64,000 nt of DNA from Dermacoccus abyssi (lineage in GTDB: Bacteria; Actinomycetota; Actinomycetes; Actinomycetales; Dermatophilaceae). The translations under genes were made by a program, and so were the position numbers. The stretch covers positions 101,620-165,619 of the forward strand of contig NZ_QWLM01000005.1 of the NCBI RefSeq assembly GCF_003515945.1. Direction: 5' to 3'. The notes beneath the pieces are model-generated. The model saw only the letters and a list, made by a program, of their open reading frames with translations. It did not search any database and was not told the DNA's origin. Positions 1 through 6,894 of the stretch are shown here, in pieces (position 1 is the first letter of the stretch; each line of letters opens with the position of its first letter).

Positions 1-935
1 AGCTTCAGGACGCGCTCGCGGGACGTCTGCGTCAGTCGATGTCCAGGGCCGCCGGCGACCTCGAGAAGAAGGGCCTCACGGCCTGGACCCTCGACGACCT
101 GCCGTCCACCTTCACGAAGAGCACGGGGCGCCAGCGCATCACCGGCTACCCGGCCCTCGTCGATCACGGCGAGAGCGTGGCCGTCGAGGTGCTCGGAACG
201 CGCTCCGAAGCGACGCAGGCGAGCCGCCTCGGCACGCGTCGACTTCTGCTGCTCAACACCCAGGTGCCGTGGAAACGGATCCTCGGTCTGATGTCGAACC
301 GCCAGAAGCTGGCCCTGGGCAACAACCCGCACGGTTCGATGACGGCCCTCATGGACGACGTGCTCGCCGCGGCGGTCGACTCCGTCGTCGCGGGGATGCC
401 GAACCACGAGGTGCGCACGCCCGAACAGTTCGAGGATGCGCTGCGCACGGTCCGTCAGCAGGTGGCACCGCTCGTTCTCGAGGCGTCGGAGAAGCTCGCC
501 CCGGTGCTCGAGCACGCGCACGAGGTGGAGCTCGCGCTGGGCAAACTCACGTCGCCGGCTGCCAAGGCGTTGCACGACGACGTCGCAGCCCACCTCGTCG
601 CGCTCATCCATCCGGGTTTCGTCGCGCAGACCGGCATGGCTCGCTTGCCGCGCCTCGACGTCTACGTCCGCGCGCTGCTCGAGCGTGTGACGAAGGGCGT
701 CACCGACACCGCGCGGGACGCCGACCGAGCCGATCAGCTCGCCACCGTGCGCGCCGAGTACGAGGACATGCTCGCGGCGCTGCGCCCCGAACGCCTCACC
801 GACGCCGACGTAGTCGACATCCGCTGGATGATCGAGGAACTCGCCGTGAGCCTGTTCGCGCAGCGCCTCGGCACGGCTCATCCTGTCTCGCCCCAGCGCA
901 TCTACAAGGCGATGGACGCTGCCGAAGCGCTCTGA
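1..935 (+). CDS. hrpA: HrpA-type ATP-dependent RNA helicase, C-terminal part (5' end outside window)
   Basis: The reading frame is open from the first complete codon (nt 3) to the TGA at 933-935, so this is the 3' end of a longer gene. The roughly 310 visible residues resemble the C-terminal DUF3418 region of HrpA-like DEAH-box helicases. That resemblance includes a GYPALVD segment, a following G-T-R-R-L-L-L segment, and a helical tail ending near a conserved arginine/tyrosine pair. The helicase motifs themselves lie upstream and cannot be checked. HrpA proteins unwind RNA in the cytoplasm; E. coli HrpA acts on mRNA and stalled ribosomes. An internal ATG at 39 is not a credible start because the homology continues upstream of it. 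The assignment rests on recognition of the C-terminal domain only. Confidence 0.75.
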   Translation, partial: LQDALAGRLRQSMSRAAGDLEKKGLTAWTLDDLPSTFTKSTGRQRITGYPALVDHGESVAVEVLGTRSEATQASRLGTRRLLLLNTQVPWKRILGLMSNRQKLALGNNPHGSMTALMDDVLAAAVDSVVAGMPNHEVRTPEQFEDALRTVRQQVAPLVLEASEKLAPVLEHAHEVELALGKLTSPAAKALHDDVAAHLVALIHPGFVAQTGMARLPRLDVYVRALLERVTKGVTDTARDADRADQLATVRAEYEDMLAALRPERLTDADVVDIRWMIEELAVSLFAQRLGTAHPVSPQRIYKAMDAAEAL

Positions 936-942
936 TCTCCTC

Positions 943-948
943 TAGGTT
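943..948 (+). promoter_or_regulatory. Candidate -10 element for a leaderless HIT transcript
   Basis: TAGGTT fits the actinobacterial TAnnnT -10 pattern and lies 6 nt before the ATG at 955. There is no Shine-Dalgarno sequence in between. The same arrangement recurs before several genes in this window. Confidence 0.4.
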
Positions 949-954
949 GGAGAC

Positions 955-1392
955 ATGGCGAGCATCTTCACGCAGATCATCGACGGCAACATCCCCGGTC
1001 ACTTCGTCTGGCAGGACGAGACGTGTGTGGCCTTTCTCGTGATCGACCCGATCACCGACGGGCACATCGTCGTCGTGCCCCGCGAGGAGATCGAGGAGTG
1101 GACGGCCGCGGACCCGCAGGTGCTCTCGCACCTGATGGACGTGGCGCAGAAGATCGGGCAGGCACAGCAGGAGGCCTGGTCGGCCAAGCGCATCGGCCTG
1201 CTCGCGGAGGGCTACGAGGTGGCCCACCTGCACCTGCACGTGTGGCCGACGCAGTCGCCTGCGGACTTCGACCCGCACGACGTCGTTCACGGCCAGGACC
1301 AGCAGATCCTCGCAGCCAACGCGCAGAAGCTGCGCGAGAGCCTGCGCAGCGCCGGTCACGGCGAGCACGTCGTGGACGCGGCCGCGAACTGA
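955..1392 (+). CDS. HIT family nucleotide-binding hydrolase
   Basis: A 145-residue protein with the histidine-triad signature H91-L-H93-L-H95 followed by VWP. It also has the typical N-terminal segment (IFTQIIDGNIP) and a DPITDGHIVVVP strand. HIT proteins bind purine nucleotides and hydrolyse or transfer nucleoside phosphates; the middle histidine is the nucleophile. Length and architecture match small actinobacterial HIT proteins. The start ATG at 955 has no ribosome-binding site but has a TAGGTT hexamer 6 nt upstream, suggesting a leaderless transcript. It follows hrpA by 19 bp. The physiological substrate cannot be read from the sequence. Confidence 0.9.
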   Translation: MASIFTQIIDGNIPGHFVWQDETCVAFLVIDPITDGHIVVVPREEIEEWTAADPQVLSHLMDVAQKIGQAQQEAWSAKRIGLLAEGYEVAHLHLHVWPTQSPADFDPHDVVHGQDQQILAANAQKLRESLRSAGHGEHVVDAAAN

Positions 1393-1487
1393 GCGTTCCG
1401 CGAGTCGGTTGTTCGCCCGCAGCGATGCGGGAATCTTCCGTGTGACGGGGACGTTGCACCAGGCACATCGAATCGAAGGAGAGGCCA

Positions 1488-2489
1488 GTGCTCGACCCGG
1501 CTCAGCTGTTTCGTCTGGAGACGGACACGACCTCGCACGACCTGCGTGCGAGCACGATGGTCGTCGCCCTCGGCGGCTTCATCGATGCGGGCTTCGCTCA
1601 GAAGCTCATGTCCCAGCATATCCTCGGCACCCTCGAGCACACGGTCGTCGCGTCGTTCGACCTCGACCAGCTGCTCGACTACCGCGGCCGTCGTCCGGTC
1701 ATGACGTTCGACCGCGACCGCTTCAGCGAGTACGACGACCCGTCGCTCGTGCTCTACCGCGTCATCGACGCCGAGGGCACGCCGTTCCTCCTGCTCACCG
1801 GCCCTGAGCCCGACTACCAGTGGGAGCGCGTCGCCGAGGCCACGCGCATGCTCGCCTCGATGTTCGGCGTCAGTCTCATGGTGAGCGCACACGGCATCCC
1901 GATGGCGGTACCGCACACGCGTCCCATCGGCTTCACGCGCTACGCCTCGAACCAGCGCTATCTCACCGAGAACGAGCCGCTGTTCGGAAACGTCCAGATC
2001 CCGGCCAGCGCCGAGGGGCTGCTTCACATTCGTCTCGCCGAGGCCGGCATCGACACGGCCGGATTCGCCGTCCACGTGCCGCACTACCTCGTGCAGGTCG
2101 AGTACGGCGACGCCGCCATCGCGGCTCTCGAGTGCGTCACCGGGCTCACCGGTCTCGCGATTCCGGCGCAGGAGCTGGCCGCCATCGCCGGGTTGCACCG
2201 GGCCGACATCGCCAAGCAGGTCGGGGAGAACGACGAGGTCACCGAGGTGGTCTCCGGCCTCGAGCAGCAGTACGACACGTTCACCGAGGGCCGCCGGCGC
2301 CGGTCGTTGCTCGCGGCCGAGTTGAACGAACTGCCCAGCGCCGACGAGATCGGCGAGGAACTCGAGCAGTTCCTGCGTTCGGGCAGCGACGAGAAAGAGG
2401 ACACGCCCGGCGGCGAGCGTGGCGCCGCCCACCACGCCGACGACTCGGACGACTCCGACGGTTCGCCGAATCGCCCCCAGGCCGACTGA
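1488..2489 (+). CDS. PAC2 family protein (proteasome assembly chaperone-like)
   Basis: A 333-residue protein starting at GTG 1488 after a good AAGGAGAGG ribosome-binding site. The N-terminal half has the PAC2 fold signature: a VVALGGFIDAG strand-loop, a D-Q-L-L-D-Y-R-x-R-R-P segment and a GPEPDYQWERV segment. A conserved SxHGIPMAVPHTRP stretch follows. Actinobacterial PAC2 proteins are common and mostly uncharacterised. The link to proteasome assembly is by analogy to eukaryotic and archaeal relatives. The C-terminal 90 residues are helical and acidic, ending in a low-complexity Asp/Ser-rich tail. Confidence 0.8.
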   Translation: MLDPAQLFRLETDTTSHDLRASTMVVALGGFIDAGFAQKLMSQHILGTLEHTVVASFDLDQLLDYRGRRPVMTFDRDRFSEYDDPSLVLYRVIDAEGTPFLLLTGPEPDYQWERVAEATRMLASMFGVSLMVSAHGIPMAVPHTRPIGFTRYASNQRYLTENEPLFGNVQIPASAEGLLHIRLAEAGIDTAGFAVHVPHYLVQVEYGDAAIAALECVTGLTGLAIPAQELAAIAGLHRADIAKQVGENDEVTEVVSGLEQQYDTFTEGRRRRSLLAAELNELPSADEIGEELEQFLRSGSDEKEDTPGGERGAAHHADDSDDSDGSPNRPQAD

Positions 2490-2548
2490 CGAGGCCCGCG
2501 TTCGCGGTACCGGTTGCCCAGTCATCGGTGCGCTGCAAGGATCAGCCC

Positions 2549-3241
2549 ATGTTCGGATTCGGTAAAGACAAAGACGACAAGCAAATTGAGCCGGCTCAGG
2601 GCTCGAACGGAACCTTCGATCGCGCCGCCAACTCCCTGGCCCAGCACCTCATCTCCACCGGGATCGACGGCGTCGCCACCTTCGGCTCCGCGGCGAAGGT
2701 GGCCGACGAGGCGTTGAAGAAGAACGGTTCACGCGAAGCCGCGGTCGACGCCATCGTGCGTTCACACACGAAGCTCGCGGGTGCGAACGGGTTCGTCACC
2801 AACCTCGGTGGCTTTATCACGATGCCCGTGGCCCTGCCCGCCAACATCGTCGGCTTCTACACCGTTGCCACGCGCATGGTGGCCTCCATCGCGCACCTGT
2901 ACGGCCACAACCTGCGCGACGAGTCGGTCCGTTCGGCCATCCTGCTCGACCTCATCGGCGCCGATGCCACGCAGGTTCTCAAGGCCATGGGTGCGTTCAG
3001 CGGCGGTGTCGCGACGAACGTTGCGACCCGTCGTCTGCCCCCGGCGGCGCTCGCGGTCGTCAACAAGTCCGTCGCGTTCCGCCTGGGCACGCAGGTCGGG
3101 CGCAAGTTCCTCTCGCGCATCCCGCGCGTCATCCCGGTTGCGGGTGGCTTCATCGGTGCGGGGCTCGACGTCATGCTCCTGCGCAAGATCGCCGACGCGG
3201 CGCGCAAGGACTTCATGGCGGCCGTGCCGCCCACGGCCTGA
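2549..3241 (+). CDS. EcsC-like protein
   Basis: A 230-residue protein beginning MFGFGKDK, with an AAGGA ribosome-binding site upstream of ATG 2549. The body is alanine- and glycine-rich with several amphipathic or hydrophobic segments (around residues 90-115 and 190-215). The pattern of short helices and an IPVAGGFIGAGLD motif resembles the EcsC family (named after a protein of the Bacillus ecs operon). The biochemical function of that family is unknown. No catalytic motif is visible. It sits in a run of same-strand small genes of unknown role (PAC2, this gene, DUF1232). Family assignment is moderate and function is not assigned. Confidence 0.6.
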   Translation: MFGFGKDKDDKQIEPAQGSNGTFDRAANSLAQHLISTGIDGVATFGSAAKVADEALKKNGSREAAVDAIVRSHTKLAGANGFVTNLGGFITMPVALPANIVGFYTVATRMVASIAHLYGHNLRDESVRSAILLDLIGADATQVLKAMGAFSGGVATNVATRRLPPAALAVVNKSVAFRLGTQVGRKFLSRIPRVIPVAGGFIGAGLDVMLLRKIADAARKDFMAAVPPTA

Positions 3242-3343
3242 CGCTCCGCCGATCGTGACGACGCCGGCGCCCGCGGAATGCACCGCGTGGCGTCGGCGTT
3301 GTTGCTTTGTTCACCTGAATGCTCGTCAACCGGAGGCACTTCG

Positions 3344-3727
3344 ATGGCACGTCCCACCTCGCTCGGTCGCCGCGTCACCCGACTCGCCGGCCTGAAATCC
3401 CTCGCTGCTGCAGTGACGGCGGCGTCCGCCGCCGGAGGTCCCTCGCTCACGACCCGCCTCAGCGCACTTCCGCGCCTGGCTCGCGCTGTGCGCTCCGGTT
3501 CGTACCGGGGCGTGAGCACCGCGCAGCTCGCGCTGCTCACGGCTGCTGCGGCCTACGTCGCCTCGCCGGTCGATCTGCTGCCCGAGGCGCTCCTGGGAGT
3601 CGTGGGTCTTGCGGACGACGCCGCCGTCCTCACGTGGCTGGCGAGCTCGCTCGTGCACGTCACCGACGACTTCCTCGACTGGGAGAAGCGCACAGGTGTG
3701 ACGCTGGCGGGGGAGCGCGTGCGCTGA
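3344..3727 (+). CDS. YkvA-like DUF1232 membrane protein
   Basis: A 127-residue protein whose start ATG 3344 is preceded by GGAGG at a good distance. An upstream in-frame start (3278) lacks a ribosome-binding site. The central segment AYVASPVDLLPEA followed by GLADDAAVL is the hallmark of DUF1232 (YkvA). That family has a short hydrophobic hairpin with a conserved P-x-D-L-x-P motif and a D-D pair. The N-terminus is basic. The function of the family is unknown; proteins of this size are thought to associate with the membrane. Confidence 0.75.
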   Translation: MARPTSLGRRVTRLAGLKSLAAAVTAASAAGGPSLTTRLSALPRLARAVRSGSYRGVSTAQLALLTAAAAYVASPVDLLPEALLGVVGLADDAAVLTWLASSLVHVTDDFLDWEKRTGVTLAGERVR

Positions 3728-3771
3728 GGACGCCCTTGTCCACAGGTGCCAGCGCCTCGCACTGGTCGTGA

Positions 3772-3811
3772 GAAGTGTGGTCATGGCTTCGTGAAGCCAT
3801 GACCACACTTC
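3772..3811. repeat. Near-perfect 40-bp palindrome over the DUF4192 start codon
   Basis: Two perfectly complementary 19-nt arms (3772-3790 and 3793-3811) are separated by only GT. The right arm contains the ATG at 3799. It could be an operator for a dimeric regulator, or form an RNA hairpin that occludes translation initiation. It does not match the LexA, GlnR or MraZ patterns I know. Confidence 0.75.
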
Positions 3812-4785
3812 ATCTCTCGGGCATGGGCCCGCTGCTCGCCCTCATGCCGTACGAGTTCGGCTTCGCTCCGACGGCGTCCCTCGTCGTCACGTTCATGGAC
3901 GGCGGGCGAGTTGCGGGGGCTGCCCGCTTCGACGAAGCCGTCGTCACCCCGGAGCACGTTCACCACGTGCGCGATCGCGTCGTCGAGGCGTCGAATCGTC
4001 TCGGCACGAGTGGCGTCGTCGTCACGGCCTACCAGTGCAATCCCGGCGTCGATCTCGACCTGGTCACGCGGGCTCTCGCACCGGCCGTCGAGGTGGAGCA
4101 CGCCCTCGTCGTGGCCCCTGACGTCTGGTGGGCAACGACGTGCACCAAAGGCTGTTGTGACGGTGCACTGGCCCCAGTGCCGACTGCCTCCGATGAGCCC
4201 TCCCTCGCATCGGCCCTCGAGGGACGCCTCGAACCGGCGTCATCGCGTGACGAAGCCGTGGCGGCCCTCCACGCGGTTTCGCCACTGGCCCAACGGGCCG
4301 TCGCCGACCTGCTCGTCGGGCTACCGGGCGAGACCGGCCGGGTGCGCGCGGCCTGGCGTGAGGTGGCCTCAGGCTCCGGGCACCCCCACAGCACTCGCGA
4401 CCGTGAGGCTCTGGCGCTCGTCGTCGACGCCATGCCCGATCCACTCCTGCGCGACGAGATGGTGTGGAGCGTCGTGCCCGAACTGGCCGCGGGAGCCCGT
4501 ACCACGCGGCAGTGCTGGTCCGAACCGGTGGGTTCGCAGCGCCTGTTGGAGATCCTCGTCGCCGTGCCCGAGCCGGCGCGAGCCCATTGGCTGTGTCTCG
4601 TGGCGCTCGCGCGCTGGCGGGAAGGGGAGCGGCCCAGCGCTGTGCTCGCCGCCGCCGAGGCCCAGGAACGGGGCGCGCGCCTACCTCTCGTCGACCTCGT
4701 CGTGAGGATGACCTCCTCCGGCATGGCGTACGAGGACTTCCTGCGGCCGACGAGGCCGAATCGTGCGGCGCGGCGCCGTCGCTGA
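3799..4785 (+). CDS. DUF4192 domain-containing protein
   Basis: A protein of 328 residues from ATG 3799, or 336 from the in-frame GTG at 3775. It starts with the LSGMGPLLALMPYEFGFAPTASLVV segment typical of DUF4192. It then continues with a DVWWATTC segment and a cysteine pair (C-x3-C-C) seen in this actinobacterial family. The function of DUF4192 is unknown. No membrane segments or signal peptide are seen, so it is probably cytoplasmic. Both candidate starts lie inside a near-perfect palindrome and neither has a clear Shine-Dalgarno sequence, so translation start and control are unusual. It is followed by 110 bp without a gene and then the metX riboswitch. Confidence 0.75.
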   Translation: MTTLHLSGMGPLLALMPYEFGFAPTASLVVTFMDGGRVAGAARFDEAVVTPEHVHHVRDRVVEASNRLGTSGVVVTAYQCNPGVDLDLVTRALAPAVEVEHALVVAPDVWWATTCTKGCCDGALAPVPTASDEPSLASALEGRLEPASSRDEAVAALHAVSPLAQRAVADLLVGLPGETGRVRAAWREVASGSGHPHSTRDREALALVVDAMPDPLLRDEMVWSVVPELAAGARTTRQCWSEPVGSQRLLEILVAVPEPARAHWLCLVALARWREGERPSAVLAAAEAQERGARLPLVDLVVRMTSSGMAYEDFLRPTRPNRAARRRR

Positions 4786-4887
4786 CGTCGTGGCGACGAG
4801 GCGAGAGAGTGCGGGCAGCCACCGGGCCGGCGCTTCACATCGTGGACATCAACAGGGGCCTTCCTGGCGCCTTCGCTGCACTCGCCC

Positions 4888-4893
4888 TAGTCT
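4888..4893 (+). promoter_or_regulatory. Candidate -10 element for the riboswitch-metX transcript
   Basis: TAGTCT (TAnnnT type) sits just before the riboswitch 5' edge, so transcription would begin near 4900. No convincing -35 element is seen. The call is inferred mainly from position. Confidence 0.35.
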
Positions 4894-4897
4894 CGGA

Positions 4898-5012
4898 GCG
4901 TCAAGAGTCTCAGTCACACAAGCCCCGGCTGACTGAGCGGCAACCCTCCACCGCGGTGGGGTGCCCCGGGTGACGACAGGGCCGTGAACGCTGCGGCAAG
5001 CGCGGACTCGCC
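4898..5012 (+). promoter_or_regulatory. SAM-IV riboswitch upstream of metX
   Basis: The stretch closely follows the actinobacterial SAM-IV aptamer. It shows AAGCCCCGGCT, then GCGGCAACCCTCCACC, then GGTGGGGTGCCCCGGGTGA, then a downstream GCGGCAAGCGCGG element. SAM-IV binds S-adenosylmethionine and lowers expression of methionine-synthesis genes, which fits its position directly before metX. A perfect 9-bp hairpin (5004-5012 with 5022-5030) overlaps the 3' edge and ends just before the GAGGAGG ribosome-binding site at 5034-5040. It is a candidate expression platform acting on translation. Recognition is by sequence pattern; folding was not computed. Confidence 0.88.
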
Positions 5013-5044
5013 AGTCGCCTCGGCGAGTCCTTCGAGGAGGACAC

Positions 5045-6223
5045 ATGGCGAGCTCTCATTCAGCGCACGTCGCACCGGCCGCTGCGCGTCCTGTGCAGGC
5101 GTCGAGTGGGTTCAACGCGCAGGCACGAGCCGTCGCTCTGGGAGACGTCGTTCTCGAAAGTGGCCGCACGCTGCCGGACGTCGTCATGACCTACGAGTGC
5201 TGGGGCGAGTTGAACGACGACGCGTCGAACGTCGTCCTTGTCGAGCACGCGCTCACGGGTGATTCGCACGTCGTCGGCGATACTGGCGACGGGCAGCCCA
5301 CCCCGGGTTGGTGGCCAGGAATCATCGGCCCCGGCGCAGCACTCGACACCGACGAGTACTTCGTCGTCGCCATCAACGTTCTCGGTGGATGCCGTGGCAG
5401 TACCGGCCCCATCTCGCTCGCTCCGGACGGCGAGCCCTGGGGCGGACGTTTCCCGCAGGTGACCGTCCGAGACCAGGTCCGCGCCGAGGCGGCGTGCCTC
5501 GAAGCGCTCGGTGTGCGACGTCTGCACGCCGTCATCGGAGGCTCCTTCGGGGGGATGCGCACGGCCGAGTGGGTCGCGGGGTTCCCGGACCGCGTCGAGC
5601 GGGCATTGGTCGTGGCGAGCAGTGGCTGCGCGACCGCGGACCAGATTGCCTGGGGTCACACCCAGGTCGTCGCCATCACGTCCGACCCGGAATTCCGCGA
5701 CGGCGACTACCTGCGTCACGGCACGTTTCCCACGAACGGCCTCGCCTTGGCCCGCCAGATCGCTCACGCCTCGTATCGCAGCGCAAGCGAGTTCGAGGCA
5801 CGGTTCGGCGCCGAGCCCCAGCCAGGTGAGGACCCGCTCGAGGGCGGTCGCTTCAGCGTCGAGGGCTACCTCGACCACCACGGGGCCAAACTCGCGCGAC
5901 GCTTCGACCCGCTGGCCTACGTGCGCCTGACGCAGGCCATGGCGACCCACGACATCGGGCGAGGACGCGGCGGGCTCGACGCGGTGCTGGAGGCGTACGA
6001 AGGAGAACTCCTCGTGGCCGCAGTCGACTCCGATCGACTCTTTCCCGTGAGCGCATCGACGCGGATGGTGCGCGCCTACGGTCGCGGACGACTGCGCATG
6101 ATCCACTCGCCCTACGGCCACGACGGATTCCTCATCGAGGCCGACCAGATCGCTTCGCTCGTGCATGAACTCGTCCAGCGACCGTTGCGCGTAACACCGC
6201 GGCTCGTGCGCGGCGTCGCATGA
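5045..6223 (+). CDS. metX: Homoserine O-acetyltransferase MetX
   Basis: A 392-residue alpha/beta-hydrolase-fold acyltransferase. It has the nucleophile elbow G165-G166-S167-F-G-G, the conserved NVLGGCRGSTGP stretch, and a C-terminal GHDGFL segment carrying the catalytic histidine. It activates homoserine with acetyl-CoA for methionine synthesis by direct sulfhydrylation or transsulfuration. ATG 5045 follows a strong GAGGAGG ribosome-binding site and a SAM-IV riboswitch, so it should be repressed when SAM is abundant. The usual partner metY is not adjacent. Length is normal for the family. A homoserine O-succinyltransferase specificity cannot be excluded, since members of this fold vary. Confidence 0.92.
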   Translation: MASSHSAHVAPAAARPVQASSGFNAQARAVALGDVVLESGRTLPDVVMTYECWGELNDDASNVVLVEHALTGDSHVVGDTGDGQPTPGWWPGIIGPGAALDTDEYFVVAINVLGGCRGSTGPISLAPDGEPWGGRFPQVTVRDQVRAEAACLEALGVRRLHAVIGGSFGGMRTAEWVAGFPDRVERALVVASSGCATADQIAWGHTQVVAITSDPEFRDGDYLRHGTFPTNGLALARQIAHASYRSASEFEARFGAEPQPGEDPLEGGRFSVEGYLDHHGAKLARRFDPLAYVRLTQAMATHDIGRGRGGLDAVLEAYEGELLVAAVDSDRLFPVSASTRMVRAYGRGRLRMIHSPYGHDGFLIEADQIASLVHELVQRPLRVTPRLVRGVA

Positions 6224-6288
6224 GTGGCCCACCGCAGGGGCCTCGGGTAGCGTGACGGCAGATTCCGAATTTCGCGAGTGAGGTCGCC

Positions 6289-6645
6289 ATGTCCGTCATC
6301 GTCAGTTTCGCGCCCGGCCCCGAGGGCGAAGCCGCCCTCGCCGAGGCAGCTCGCCAGTCGAAGGATCTGGGTCGCCCGCTCATCGTGGTGTGCACGGTGC
6401 CCTCGGACGAGGCTCGCACCGCGGCCCGCAAGGCGGCCGAGGAGTACACCGGCGCACAGGTCGTCGATGTGCAGGACGGCGCCGACGCCGTGGAATCCAT
6501 CCTCGAGGAGATTTCCCGAGTGCAGCCCGCCCTGCTCGTCATCGGGCTGCGCAGGCGCACCCCTGTCGGCAAGTTGATCCTGGGCACGAGTGCTCAGCGC
6601 TTGTTGCTCGACGCCCCGTGCCCCGTGCTCGCCGTCAAGCCCTGA
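6289..6645 (+). CDS. Universal stress protein (UspA family)
   Basis: A single-domain, 118-residue protein. It shows the C-terminal UspA nucleotide-binding signature G-x2-R-R-T-P-x-G-K-L-I-L-G-T-S-A-Q, ending in APCPVLAVKP. USP proteins are cytoplasmic ATP-binding or non-binding homodimers induced by growth arrest or oxygen limitation in actinobacteria. The glycine spacing is compatible with ATP binding. It is shorter than the typical 140-150 residues because the N-terminal strand-helix region is compact. GAGGT precedes ATG 6289. It lies alone between metX and the sigma factor gene. Confidence 0.85.
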   Translation: MSVIVSFAPGPEGEAALAEAARQSKDLGRPLIVVCTVPSDEARTAARKAAEEYTGAQVVDVQDGADAVESILEEISRVQPALLVIGLRRRTPVGKLILGTSAQRLLLDAPCPVLAVKP

Positions 6646-6693
6646 GGCTCCCGAACGCCCTTCAGTTGCTGAGATGGCGGCCGATCCGGGGCA

Positions 6694-6720
6694 GGGAATG
6701 AACGTCAATCGAAGCTCGTT
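6694..6720 (+). promoter_or_regulatory. SigR/SigH-type promoter upstream of rpoD
   Basis: GGGAAT (6694-6699), then exactly 18 nt, then GTT (6718-6720), matches the redox-responsive ECF sigma consensus GGGAAT-N18-GTT of Streptomyces SigR and mycobacterial SigH. Streptomyces hrdB is a known SigR target, so a stress-inducible promoter here is plausible. The implied leader is about 165 nt. Confidence 0.6.
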
Positions 6721-6756
6721 GAACCCCGTGATTCTGCGGTTTCGTGCGTCGAGTTT

Positions 6757-6762
6757 TATAAT
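6757..6762 (+). promoter_or_regulatory. Consensus -10 element upstream of rpoD
   Basis: A perfect TATAAT, rare in this high-G+C sequence, lies in an AT-rich patch about 130 nt before the gene. No TTGACA-like -35 element is found at 16-19 nt spacing. It may be the housekeeping promoter, in addition to the upstream SigR-like one. Confidence 0.45.
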
Positions 6763-6894
6763 GGGTGAAGAAGCGGTCACCACCCGGAGCGCCAAGCGCG
6801 GGGTTTCGTGATCGCACTCCTCGTTCCGGTGTCGCTTCGATCGTCGCTGCCCTGCGGCCGACGACGGCGACGCATTACTTTCGGAAGGTAGTTG

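Noticed and set aside
4786..4897. Small gene between DUF4192 and the riboswitch
   Set aside because: No ORF with a start and ribosome-binding site is supported; the DNA looks like promoter and leader sequence.
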